64,000 nucleotides of DNA from assembly GCA_024305405.1 (NCBI GenBank), contig JAKNDB010000079.1:1484001-1548000 (forward strand), given 5' to 3'. Under the pieces are notes generated by a model. That model did no database searches and was not told the origin of the DNA. It saw nothing but the letters and a program-made list of their open reading frames with translations. Positions 21,972-34,300 of this stretch are shown here, piece by piece (position 1 is the stretch's first letter; every line of letters starts with the position of its first letter). The position numbers were made by a program, and so were the translations under genes. This stretch comes from Dirofilaria immitis. Lineage: Eukaryota; Nematoda; Chromadorea; Rhabditida; Onchocercidae.

Positions 21972-24900
21972 TCGACATTTTCCATGTCACATTTCTTATG
22001 TAAGCAGTAAGTTAAAAAAAATTGAACAAAGCATTTCATATTAAGAGACTTGTATAATTCTTTTTATTTTTGTTATTATTTTGGATTTAGATTTGATGAT
22101 TTCAATAAGGAAATAAGATACAAAACTAGATTAAATTTTTAAAAATTGTACTTACACAATGATATCTGATTTCTTGTGTTTCAAAAAAATAATTTGATAT
22201 CTTTTTTTTTGATGTTATTGTGTGCTAATTTAAGACGGTCGGTAGTATCAATTATTAAATTACATTGGACTATTCATATCCTCATTTTTTAAAATTCTGA
22301 TTAACAGAATTTTTCATAATTGATGCTGCAGTAGTTTTTTTGATTTGCTTTGCTTTGCTATATAATGGAGAGCAAGAGTTGTATGTTGTTTTATTTAAAT
22401 ATTATCATCTATTCGTTGATAAAATCAAGAATAAGTTATTGTACGTCTATTTAATGTTCGGAAATAATTATTTTTACAGTCTAACTGTTCTGCTGCTGAT
22501 AATCTTTTCGATATTGTTTTTACTTAATTTTTGTAGCGGCTAGGATAAGTATAATTATATTGTTTGAGAATTGTGATTCATTTAGAATGGACAAGTTTCA
22601 GGATTTCATTGAGGATCAAGAGATGAACAATAAGGACAATCATCTACTTTAAAAAATAGAAAAACAGAAAATCATATTTCATATAAAAGTATTATGATCT
22701 AGACCCGAAATAGTTTCTTGTCCTGAACTTATTTGCAGCCAAATGATTGTAAATATTCATTTTTCTTGTGTAAGAATAATGTAATTCACTAATCGTTTGT
22801 ATTTTTAAAACACTGATGTTCAATTATTCTCAAGATTGCAGTGCTTATTTGTGATATTTTTGTTACTTTTGTATTTTATAGTTTTGCTGATGCGTCTTTT
22901 ATCATAGTTGACTTCGTTAATCTCTTTTATTGCATAATTTCTCGTAGAAAATATATTACTTAAGTGTTGAAATTAGTAGAGTTCTATATCAAATAATTTT
23001 CATGTAAAAATTTGTCAGAGTTCTCATACTGCTGTTCAACTTTCTGAATATATGATTATATCCATTATCTTCATTTTTTAATGTGTTGATCTTTCTTTTA
23101 TCGTTTGTTTATGCTTTCCAATTCCTGAACGAATTATCAATTTATTACTATTTTTCAACTTGTACCTAAGTTCAAACGAAGATTCGAATATGAATTAAAA
23201 CATGTCGCTTATTTTAGAGATGCAGCTATGCAGACAATTTTGCTGTCTTTACTAGTAAAAGCTATTGCACTGTTTAGTAAAGCTCACATTGAAAAAGAAT
23301 TTGCTACAAAAAAAGAAAAAAATAAATTATATTGAAAATCTCATTGGGATTTTCAATTTTTCAAGCAACTTTTCATTTTTTTCGCATCCGTATGTGATCC
23401 GTATTTGTCTGCTTCCTTCGACTGTCCTTATCCGTTAGATTTTTCTAACGATCAAGAAATCATGAAATCTAATTTACAACTTCTGGCTATTCACATATCA
23501 AGTTAGTAATCGATATATTCAATGTGTTGAAAATCACTGCAAAATTCTGATGTAGATGAGAAATAAGTATGCTAATAATCAATGCAACTATTGTATATTC
23601 GGTAGAGTTTTACATCGGTTTTTTGGCGCAGCGATAATATCCGTATTTTTATGCTGTAATGATATTTCTGATACACGAAGATCATCCAAAAGTGCACCAT
23701 ACATTTGTAATTAATTTCGATTTTAGCAATTCTGATGCGCAGAATTTTGCTCATTTATTGCAATTAATAAGAGAATGGCATAAAAATCAAATTAACAAAT
23801 AAAATAGTTGTAATGCGTGCAATTAATTTTCAAATAATAAACTCTATTTAATTCAATGAAACAAAGGGAATTCAATTAATAGATAAATTTTCCTGTAGAA
23901 TTAATTAATTACCGTAGGAATAATTTATTTTTTCTAAATATATCAAGCTTAAATTGATCTTCCTTATATGTGCAGACATAAACTGTAATCATTATAATTA
24001 TTAGTTGAGTTGTGCTAAATTATGATGATATTAAAATTGGGTTGTTTTGTACAGAGATTAGAAATCATTATGCAAAATTTTGTATTAATAATTTAGATTG
24101 TAGTTTTCTTCTTTAAATTCCCTTATTAAATTGATTATCATAATTAAAGAGAAAGAGCCTTCTCATTATATTAAGCATATGTTAAGAAAAAGAATCAAAA
24201 GAAATAGTGATAAAAAATAATGTAATTAAAGTTCATTCCGCTCAAAAAGATCGATGCAATATTTTACTAAATGTATAAAATTTTACATTACATATTTGTT
24301 TTTAATTTGTAGTCAAAATTTTTAGTAACTTCAAAACATGCAATAAAGACTATAATAAGCACTGAAATAAATAAAACAGTAAATTTATTAGAATTTAATT
24401 GATTGAGATGGAATATTTTATTGGAAAATGAATTCTATCAGGAATTTTATCACTAGAATTTTATCAAATTGAAATGATAAAATCTACAGTAGCCTAATAA
24501 AATAATTAATGAAGTGAAATTGATCATCATATTCGATAGTGATGATGAATAAATAGTCCAAATTAGCAGGAAAAATCAAAGATGAAAACAACTTTTGTTG
24601 TACTATTTAACGCACTGGATATTTTGAATATTGGAATGAATATGTAAAAGTTAGATTTGATTATTTCCTAATCATTAGAGAAAGATACAAGGTCAATCGA
24701 AGGAAGTAAGCAGTAAATACATTAATTTGTCATTTATTATTTGACACTTTTATCATATATATCATTTTATTCATTCGTAAAGATAAATAATTAATTAAAT
24801 AAGATTAATAACTTGATGGTTAAATATCCAAAATTTAGTTAACTCTATCCATTTTGTTCTCAGTGATTTTATTTCCGCTTCAGAGTTCTTTCCCTCACGA

Positions 24901-25369
24901 TATTTGCTTATTATCGGTTTCCTAATTGCATTTAATTTTAGTTTTAGATCTCTTTTAATCCGATTCCAATGAATTAAATTAGTATATTTTTTTATCTAGC
25001 ATTTATGTGTTGAAGGTGATTTTGATGCAAGAAATGGATTTATACATTAAATTTCAATATGAGCAACTATCTACTAAATTCCACTCTTAACTTAATCTTT
25101 TTACTTACCACTGCTAATCTTTGTGTAATTATATGCTTAAAATTAGCGGATAATCACGACTGAATTTAGGTAAAGAAATGATCGTAGATTTATTCATTCA
25201 TTTATTCATTGCTTGATTCATTGATTCATTGATCGTTAATGATATTAAAAAAAAAAAAACGAAGCATTGAGATTTCTTCAAGAATCATTCCAATGGAAAT
25301 CCTTCACGAATAGATCTCTTATTTATAGGCAGTCAGCACTGGTGTATCATTAATGTGTCCACCTTATTA
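21972..25369. other. SMAD 3' flank and intergenic region
   Basis: 3.4 kb of AT-rich DNA. T-rich sequence (22000-23400) probably includes the SMAD 3' untranslated region. There is a tattcatt/gattcatt simple repeat near 25190-25235. Small frames at 22340-22543 and 23572-23754 have no domain or splice support. No gene seen. Confidence 0.55.
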
Positions 25370-26035
25370 TGCTAGGAAAGATTTGCTGAGTTTTGAGAAA
25401 AAAATGTGATGAGACTTGAATTGAATGAAATCGTTCGTGTAACCGTTGTTTGAATCTGTCTGTGTTGGGATGTCTGATGACAAGTTTTGTGTCACTTAAG
25501 ATAAGTTATTCTTGGCTTGGTGATTGAAATGAATTAACGTTTGATTTAGGTGGAAAAACTAGTGTGCTAGCGAATTACGGATAGCAGCTGATATCAATCT
25601 GATTCTTTATTTGACCAGAATAAGAATAAAAATAGCTATTGTGAAATAAGTTGCTATATATATATAAACGATAATTGGGCGATGCAATAAATATTTGATA
25701 TCAATTATTGAACAAAGATTAAAATATTGAGTATATGAATTGACTGAAACAAGGAACTCTAGATTTACAATAGATATAGATAAGCGATGGTAATTTCGAA
25801 ATTCATTTGAAGATGGTTAATAGGAAGAGAAATTATTTGATGTTTAGTCTTATCATGAGTGATGAACTGAAAAAGAATTATCAGATATAAGAAGTGATTG
25901 TTACGAAAATTGTGGTGCAATAATGATAAATGGCAATTAACAATATAAATTGCTTTTTGAGCAAACGAATTACAATTCTTATAGGCATAATCATAAATCA
26001 TTCAATTCATTTAAAAAATCTTCTTGATCTTAACA
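25370..26035 (-). repeat. 3' LTR (copy A) of the BEL/Pao element
   Basis: Matches 28853-29587 along most of its length: the gatgagacttga, gttattcttg, gttgctatatata, ttgatatcaattattga, taatttcgaaattc and ggcataatcataaatcat blocks occur in the same order. It is shorter than copy B, which has extra sequence before its TA run. Confidence 0.8.
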
Positions 26036-26279
26036 TTTTACAAGAAAAATTCGGATTTTCAAACATTCCCGACAGAAGAAAATGAAAGATATTTGAAAAG
26101 AATAATAATAGGTATATAGCAAAAGATAGTTTGATAGAAAAGTTCTGATTCTTTAATTTACATGAAGAAACTTGTATTATTTCCATGGGAATGTTTCTTT
26201 TCGTTTAAGAAACCGAAAGAGGATCAAAATTTAGTTTGACAAAGACTGATACAATTAATACCGCAAAAAGATTATGCCA

Positions 26280-26560
26280 ATATGATCAATTTCCACTGTC
26301 CTATAACTGCGGCTAATTCTTCCTCTATGCATTCAGTAATTTTCTCGAACTGAATTTCCAATTGTTCATTAGTCTCCTTGTTGGCCTATGTCTGTCTACA
26401 GAGATTCCTATTTGTTTGATCAGCCAAAGATTGACAGCTTCATATTTTTGGTTAATATCTCTAATTCCTCATTAATTCTTTCAATTTCAAATCTGTTTGT
26501 TGCACCTGCCTTGAATATCACAGTTTCCCAGTCGGAATTACTGGAAATACAAGGAGCAGC
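26280..26560 (-). pseudogene. Gag-like coiled-coil remnant in the retroelement
   Basis: On the minus strand, frames interrupted by stops encode a Glu/Leu/Ile-rich coiled coil (for example NEELEILTKN and EIQFEKITECIEEELAAVIG). This is the style of a BEL/Pao gag N-terminus. Its position next to the 3' LTR is wrong for gag, so rearrangement or a second nested copy is likely. Family assignment is tentative. Confidence 0.4.
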
Positions 26561-27067
26561 TAATAACTTGTTGTCGGTCTTTTACTATGGATAACAACAC
26601 CTCGTTGTAAGGGCAATTTAACTGCCAATGTTGAATTACTAGTAGATAACAACTCAATCATTAGTAATAGGTTATGTTTTGATAATTTCTTTGTTGTGCT
26701 TCATTCAGTTGTTGCTTGAATTCGGATTGCAAAACATCAAAAACGTATCGAAATTAGAAAATTTATGAATCAAATTCATTTGATTAGTTTTCTTCCTTAT
26801 TGCTTAATTCTTTTATAATTAAATGACTCTTTATGCTTAAATTTATCACATTTTGGTTTCACAATACGTTGATTCCTTTATCGTTAATATTATCTACATT
26901 CATCAGATAAGGATCAACAAAATTACAATTTGATTCCATAATTGTTTCATTTTCTTAAAAAGGATGAACGTTGAATTCTCCAGTCTTCCTGCACAAATGC
27001 CTGATTGTTTTCTTTTCTTCTTCATTTCCACATTCCCCATCGAAGTTATATTCCCATTATCGCCAAT

Positions 27068-27260
27068 TCATTTCTTTTTCTTCCAACCATGATGGTCCCT
27101 TCCACCATAGTTCGTAATTTTAAATTTTGTTGAAGTGCGTCCTTTTGTTGCTACATCAACTGAATTATTTTTGTTTAGTGTATAGCGGAATAAAGCCTTT
27201 GTTTTCCTTATTTCTTCCATCCAATTTTGTTTATGAATTTTGGCAATAACCGAATCCAAT
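27068..27260 (-). pseudogene. Pol remnant (pre-integrase region) of the BEL/Pao element
   Basis: An open stretch containing a run like FRYTLNKNNSVDVATKG resembles the BEL/Pao segment between RNase H and integrase, where a V..ENPAD.ATRG motif precedes a tryptophan-rich block. The typical two tryptophans are altered. Only this fragment of pol could be recognised. Confidence 0.5.
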
Positions 27261-27519
27261 GCAATTCACATTTAGAGCTTGTAAAAATAAGGTTATCAAA
27301 TGTGTTTTCCAATTCCAATTGATCCATTACGAATTGTCCAGTCGTGGTATTGTTTGCCTTTAATTAGTGCTGTTCTGGATTTTGCGAAAAATTAGGGAAG
27401 TTTGCATTCCTTGAGTTCCAGAATTTCAATTATATATAGCTACAGAATAGGCTACATTTGACGCATCTGTAAAGACGTGAAAATTGCATTTTTTCTGAAG
27501 ATTAGATTACGAATCGCGT

Positions 27520-28190
27520 TTCCTTTACTTCGGCGAAAGCCGAAAGATGCATGTAGAAATGTTTAAAGGGTCAAATGGCGAAGCAGCAAGTAGACACATT
27601 AAAGTTTAAATAGCGCTCCAAAATTATAGTGAGATCAACCCATCAAGAGGAGACATGCCGAAGAATATATAAGGGAGGGATATTAGAACGGATTTACTCA
27701 AAAAGTTGCTCTAAGAGTTCGACAGTAACAATTCGACAATTACTCAGGAGTAGTTACTCGACGAAAATTAAAGTTCAGTTTAATAGTTATTCGAGAGTAG
27801 TTATTCGCAGGAGTTCAATGTAATTCAATAGGAATAATGTAATTCGACAGTTTCAAGGACAATTCGACGCAAGTGGAACCACAGTTCAAAGGCAAGAGAA
27901 GCAGCATACGAACCGAAAGGCGATACGAAAGAAAAATGACAGATCCAAAGGAAGATACGACATCGCAGTAAGCATTATGACATTTGTTCATATTCGATTT
28001 TTCTATATTCGGGTTCTTTGGTATTCTTGTTTATTGCGCATTTCATTCAAACGCGATATTGTGTTTATAATATCGTATAGGCGTAGATAAATTTATTGTT
28101 GGCCTAACTAAGTCACAATAACCAAAAACGACCAATCTCTAACTAGCAACCTCCAAGCAATAACAAATATAGAAGAAGATTCTCTTCTCT
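27520..28190. other. GC-richer block inside the retroelement, possible nested LTR
   Basis: Base composition rises and the sequence changes style: repeated ttcga/attcgac/gttcaa motifs, then a T-rich half ending near gtcacaataaccaaaaacg. It contains no retroelement coding sequence and interrupts the gag-to-pol order, as a nested solo LTR or other insertion would. Boundaries are approximate and the identity is unproven. Confidence 0.35.
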
Positions 28191-28242
28191 TATTCTGAAG
28201 AAAAGAGAAAGAAGGAATTAAAATAAACCCTTTTTTTCAACA

Positions 28243-28835
28243 CATGTTGTCTTGTCTTCTATAACTTGATTCCAGGTGACATTCTTTTTCCATAAGTTTT
28301 GAAGGAAGAGTTTTTAAAAAATAAGTGAGCTTTTGAATATTTGGGATTCCCTGCAAGGGTATAGCTGCATTAAAACTACTCTGGAATTCCCACCACCGTG
28401 TATCGCTGTCGAAAGTTGGTAGTGGGAACTGTGGTAAGCTTATTGTCGAATTGTGATGGATGAGATTGGATTATATGAAGATAGATCTTTGATGGTTTTT
28501 GTACCTGGATGTTGAAGGCTAATCATAGAATGAATTCAAAGTTATAGCATCTTTACCACTATTAATTAAATTTAAAATACCTTGTTTATCCTCTACTATT
28601 TTCTTTTATTTGTCCTTCTTTCTTCTTTATTGGGAGCGGAATTTGTTGCATAAGTTCTGGCATTTTTAATTGATCGCTTCCAGAATATTGACGTACCATT
28701 CGAAACATTTAATTTAATGTTTTCTTTGGCGGTAAATTTCGATCTGGTGGTATGTCGATTTCGTTGATTTCCTCGAGGAGTTCTAAAATTTTTCTCAATA
28801 ATTGATTGAGCTGATTTTATTAGATTGTACCTCAC
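28243..28835 (-). pseudogene. Gag remnant of the BEL/Pao element
   Basis: Starting just inside the 5' LTR, frames broken by stops and shifts encode gag-like sequence. The clearest part, 28243-28450, is an uninterrupted run of about 70 codons with LPQFPLPTFDSDTRWWEFQ and then IPNIQKLTYFLKTLP. This matches the BEL/Pao gag core in which L..F.GD...W..F...F is followed by K..YL...L. A likely primer-binding segment (tttggtgctc) lies directly after the LTR end at about 28840-28850. Confidence 0.65.
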
Positions 28836-28852
28836 CTAGAGCACCAAAAATT

Positions 28853-29191
28853 TGTTGCGAAAGTTTTGTCGAGTTTTGTGAAGTTGCATTTGATGAGACT
28901 TGAGTTGCTCGTATAACCCGTATTTGTTTGAGTCTGTGTTATGAATGTGTGATGATAGGTTTTTATCACCTAAGATAGAGTTATTCTTGAATTCATGACT
29001 GAAATAAATCACTGTTTGATTTAATTGGGGAGCTGGTAAGTTGACAAATTTGCTGGTAGTACTAATAAAATCGACCCAATAGGAGTGAAAATAAGAATAC
29101 GAATAATAAGACGAAATATAAGACGAATTAATAAGACAAATAACAAAAAAAAGTTGTATAAAAAAACGAATAATTGCTTGTGAAAAAGTTG

Positions 29192-29223
<32 letters not shown>

Positions 29224-29587
29224 TATCATAATTGGTCGGTCTTACAAATATTTGATATCAATTATTGATCAAAGATTAAAATATTGAATATACGACTTGA
29301 TTTGAAACAAGAAACTCTAGATATACGATAGATATAGATAATCAAAGGTAATTTCGAAATTCCTTTGAAAATGGTTAATAGGAAGTGGTTAATGTTAATA
29401 TAGATTAATATGAAATACTAATATTTGATCTTTAGTAATCGCATGTGAAAAATGATTGTCAGAAAATTTTCAATACGATAGAGATAAAATGACAATTAAT
29501 CATTAAATGGCTGCTCTTTGGGCAACCGAAATAGGCATAATCATAAATCATTTAATTCATTTAAAAATATTTTTGTTGATCTTGACA
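28853..29587 (-). repeat. 5' LTR (copy B) of the BEL/Pao element
   Basis: About 735 bp, homologous to 25370-26035. On the minus strand it begins TGTCAAGATCAAC and ends GCAACA. It includes a pure TA run at about 29193-29222 and an extra segment (29040-29160) not seen in copy A. Confidence 0.8.
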
Positions 29588-30137
29588 CTTTATATTATAA
29601 GTTATTTCACAAACATATTATGTTGTGAAAATCATGGGCCTGAAATCGTAATCGATTCCTTGGCGGAATTTATATATATTGAATATTGAAGTATAAAGTT
29701 CGGATTTTCTGAAGCAAATAATTTATTAAAATTTCAAATTACAATTTTATTACATTTCAATCTAATAAAATGTTTAAAACATTTCAAACGTATATTTTAA
29801 TGCGTTTAATTTTTCGAATCTTAATAAAATATTTGAAACATTTTAAACACGTATTTTAACGCATGGAATGGAATCTCAAACAATTTTTTAAATTATATTC
29901 ATTCCTCTTCTATGTCTTTTAATCCTTCTTTCTTTTTCTATTGATATGTATTATTTACTCGAAACAATTAACGATCACTTGATATGCTATTTATATTATC
30001 CTAATTAGATGATTGGCTCACAAGATTATTTGCCACTAAGGTTCGAGGAAAGTCAACCAACTGGACTCGAGCTTGAGAGAATGAATGTTCGTTGATCTGG
30101 AATTCTCTGGTTTCTTCTTCCTCATGTACTGTCGAAA
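29588..30137. repeat. Third, partial copy of the collagen-unit 3' flank
   Basis: Homologous to about 41700-42200 and 46650-47200: the shared blocks include atcgtaatcgatt, the gattttctgaagcaaa(t/a)aatttatt stretch, and cgagcttgagagaatgaatg followed by ttcttctt. The similarity begins immediately beside the 5' LTR. This suggests that the collagen part of this copy was lost or displaced at the retroelement junction. Confidence 0.65.
30001..30137 (-). other. Acidic reading frame shared by three duplicated flanks
   Basis: On the minus strand an open frame of about 45 codons ends at TAG (30001-30003) and includes EEEETREFQ, SFSQARVQLVDFPRTL and a tail LVSQSSN. The two other duplicated flanks (around 42070-42230 and 47040-47200) carry related frames (NESDNDEEE with SFYQARVKF; DESDNDEKEE with SFPQARLS), but both contain stop codons. 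It may be the 3' exon of a gene duplicated with the collagen unit. No protein family was recognised. Confidence 0.3.
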
Positions 30138-31083
30138 TATCTTATATTTATTATGATTCATTATCTAACACAAATTAACGTTACAATGCTTAAGAAATCA
30201 TTTATCTAATTCTCATCTTTTTTCTCATTATCAAGCTATTTTCAATAGTAAAATACTGTAAACTAATTCACATGTAAATATTTCCGATATTATAACAAAA
30301 CCTATATACAATGTTTAAAATATTTTTCCATCAAATAATCATGCTAATGGAGCATGGAAATGTTTTTAAACTATCGGGAACCGTAGAGAGACAAAATGTA
30401 ATATGTTAAAATGATAAAATTGTTTTTATATAAAGCATGTCCTTGATAAAAGATTCATCATATTATACAAAATTTCAATGCTTTCTCATACCGAGTGTTG
30501 AATCTGTTAACTAATTTGTAACATGTAAGATTTTTTACACATTCCGGAATGCTAATTAGTTATCTAATTTAATTCGTACACGATACCAAATGTTACGCAT
30601 AGCCGATATGCTAATTTATAAAACAAAATATCTTATGTACCAATCTTTTATATCTTGAGAAAAATGTGGTAATTTCCATTTTTCTATTTTATATGCCATC
30701 TCACTTATCTAGAATTTATAGGTATTAGTTAAGCTAGTTAGAATTACTGTAATTTCGACATTGCTTAGCTACCTTCAACTTCCTATATACCTTCAATTTC
30801 AATTTTCTTCTATTACTACATAATGAGGAACTTACAAAATAATTGGTATTCAGCCTTATATTCGACTCAAAAAAGTGACTGCTTTTTCGCGATAACTAAC
30901 TTATTCACTTAAATAACTATATTCACAACGCTCTTATGTGGAAATGTTTTTAAAAATATCATTATAATAAAGGATCATTTTATATTGTATTTCAATTATA
31001 ACGATATTTTTAACAATTTTTTTGTATTAGCAAGCCAAATAAAAGGTACTATGAATCCTTTTGTTGCGCTATTGAAATGCTAG

Positions 31084-31122
<39 letters not shown>

Positions 31123-31361
31123 ACTCCTAATCTTTACACAAAAAAGGATAAAGTTTTCATGACATGAATACGTTTAAGATATGATAAAGATGGTTGGAAA
31201 ACATTAATCGCTTTATCAAAACAACAAAAGTAAAGAATACATCAATGAAACTATCAATCAGTGATTATTTTCATTGCCAGAATATTCTGAATTATAGGAG
31301 AACATTTCGAATCATAAGAAGAATTTCCAGATCATGGAAAGCATAATCTTTTAATCGAACA
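30138..31361. other. 3' flank of the secreted-protein gene
   Basis: AT-rich intergenic sequence with a long TA microsatellite at about 31087-31120. No coding content recognised. Confidence 0.6.
31087..31120. repeat. (TA)n microsatellite
   Basis: Pure TA dinucleotide run, about 17 units. Confidence 0.95.
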
Positions 31362-34300
31362 TCAAAAATTAAACTTGCGGATTCCAATAAATGCATATAC
31401 GGGACCAGCCTTGAAATAAGATTTTGTCTTATCTTGATAGTTCACTCCAACTACGGATGGTTCACCAATCAAACGTAATGTAGTCAGCGGAATGTTTTCG
31501 AATGCATTACTGAAAAAACAATTTCGATGTATGCAAAATTACAAAAATTGAATAGATATATTCAACTATTAATAACAGTTAAAATATGTTGCAAGTTATT
31601 ACCCTTATAAATTATTCAACTATTACCTTATAAATTATTCAACTATTACCTTATAAATTATTCAACTATTACCTTATAAATTATTCAACTATTACCTTAT
31701 AAATTATTCAACTATTACCTTATAAATTATTCAACTATTACCTTATAAATTATTCAACTATTACCTTATAAATTATTCAACTATTACCTTATAAATTATT
31801 CAACTATTACCTTATAAATTATTCAACTATTACCTTATAAATTATTCAACTATTACCTTATAAATTATTCAACTATTACCTTATAAATTATTCAACTATT
31901 ACCTTATAAATTATTCAACTATTACCTTATAAATTATTCAACTATTACCTTATAAATTATTCAACTATTACCTTATAAATTATTCAACTATTACCTTATA
32001 AATTATTCAACTATTACCTTATAAATTATTCAACTATTACCTTATAAATTATTCAACTATTACCTTATAAATTATTCAACTATTACCTTATAAATTATTC
32101 AACTATTACCTTATAAATTATTCAACTATTACCTTATAAATTATTCAACTATTACCTTATAAATTATTCAACTATTACCTTATAAATTATTCAACTATTA
32201 CCTTATAAATTATTCAACTATTACCTTATAAATTATTCAACTATTACCTTATAAATTATTCAACTATTACCTTATAAATTATTCAACTATTACCTTATAA
32301 ATTATTCAACTATTACCTTATAAATTATTCAACTATTACCTTATAAATTATTCAACTATTACCTTATAAATTATTCAACTATTACCTTATAAATTATTCA
32401 ACTATTACCTTATAAATTATTCAACTATTACCTTATAAATTATTCAACTATTACCTTATAAATTATTCAACTATTACCTTATAAATTATTCAACTATTAC
32501 AAATTAACTATTACCTTATAAATTATTCAACTATTACCTTATAAATTATTCAACTATTACCTTATAAATTATTCAACTATTACCTTATAAATTATTCAAC
32601 TATTACCTTATAAATTATTCAACTATTACCTTATAAATTATTCAACTATTACCTTATAAATTATTCAACTATTACCTTATAAATTATTCAACTATTACCT
32701 TATAAATTATTCAACTATTACCTTATAAATTATTCAACTATTACCTTATAAATTATTCAACTATTACCTTATAAATTATTCAACTATTACCTTATAAATT
32801 ATTCAACTATTACCTTATAAATTATTCAACTATTACCTTATAAATTATTCAACTATTACCTTATAAATTATTCAACTATTACCTTATAAATTATTCAACT
32901 ATTACCTTATAAATTATTCAACTATTACCTTATAAATTATTCAACTATTACCTTATAAATTATTCAACTATTACCTTATAAATTATTCAACTATTACCTT
33001 ATAAATTATTCAACTATTACCTTATAAATTATTCAACTATTACCTTATAAATTATTCAACTATTACCTTATAAATTATTCAACTATTACCTTATAAATTA
33101 TTCAACTATTACCTTATAAATTATTCAACTATTACCTTATAAATTATTCAACTATTACCTTATAAATTATTCAACTATTACCTTATAAATTATTCAACTA
33201 TTACCTTATAAATTATTCAACTATTACCTTATAAATTATTCAACTATTACCTTATAAATTATTCAACTATTACCTTATAAATTATTCAACTATTACCTTA
33301 TAAATTATTCAACTATTACCTTATAAATTATTCAACTATTACCTTATAAATTATTCAACTATTACCTTATAAATTATTCAACTATTACCTTATAAATTAT
33401 TCAACTATTACCTTATAAATTATTCAACTATTACCTTATAAATTATTCAACTATTACCTTATAAATTATTCAACTATTACCTTATAAATTATTCAACTAT
33501 TACCTTATAAATTATTCAACTATTACCTTATAAATTATTCAACTATTACCTTATAAATTATTCAACTATTACCTTATAAATTATTCAACTATTACCTTAT
33601 AAATTATTCAACTATTACCTTATAAATTATTCAACTATTACCTTATAAATTATTCAACTATTACCTTATAAATTATTCAACTATTACCTTATAAATTATT
33701 CAACTATTACCTTATAAATTATTCAACTATTACCTTATAAATTATTCAACTATTACCTTATAAATTATTCAACTATTACCTTATAAATTATTCAACTATT
33801 ACCTTATAAATTATTCAACTATTACCTTATAAATTATTCAACTATTACCTTATAAATTATTCAACTATTACCTTATAAATTATTCAACTATTACCTTATA
33901 AATTATTCAACTATTACCTTATAAATTATTCAACTATTACCTTATAAATTATTCAACTATTAATAACAGTTAAAATATGTTGCAAGTTATTACCTTTGTT
34001 GCCATATAATGCTTCATATTTTGCATAAAATAAACATTTCAATATATATTTGAATTTGAAAATTGCATTGTTGTTTATACAAAAAAAAAAAAAAAAAAAC
34101 ACGGCACTTTTTATATCTTTCGAAATGTTGCATGAATTTGCAAGAAAATTTGTGAATTCAATTGCAATATTTTTTTACTATACAAACCTTTGCATCATTT
34201 TCTCTTTCAAATTGATACTCTTTTTTACATTCTATGACGTCAGCTTTAAAGAATTCAAAAATAAGCCAGATATTCAAATTCATTTAATTAGCCATGTTTG

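Larger units (their letters stand above)
25370..29587 (-). mobile_element. Degenerate BEL/Pao-type LTR retrotransposon
   Basis: Two related terminal blocks (25370-26035 and 28853-29587) in the same orientation flank 2.8 kb of decayed gag- and pol-like sequence on the minus strand. On that strand both blocks begin TGT (T/C)AAGATCAA and end ..CA, the usual LTR ends. The strongest coding remnant resembles the BEL/Pao gag core (28243-28450); a short pre-integrase-like pol remnant lies at 27068-27260. The internal region is about half the usual length and its order looks disturbed, with a coiled-coil, gag-like remnant close to the 3' LTR. The LTRs have diverged by substitutions and indels, so the copy is old and not autonomous. 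A clear target-site duplication was not established. Confidence 0.75.

Noticed and set aside
27629..27823. 64-codon plus-strand frame in the retroelement
   Set aside because: Lies in the noncoding insert block; Ser/Arg-rich repeats without any domain.
25365..29597. tatta target-site duplication around the retroelement
   Set aside because: The right-hand copy is several bases away from the LTR end, and such a 5-mer is common in AT-rich DNA.
31604..33962. CRISPR-like repeat array
   Set aside because: Units are contiguous 23-mers with no spacers, and the context is a eukaryotic intron.
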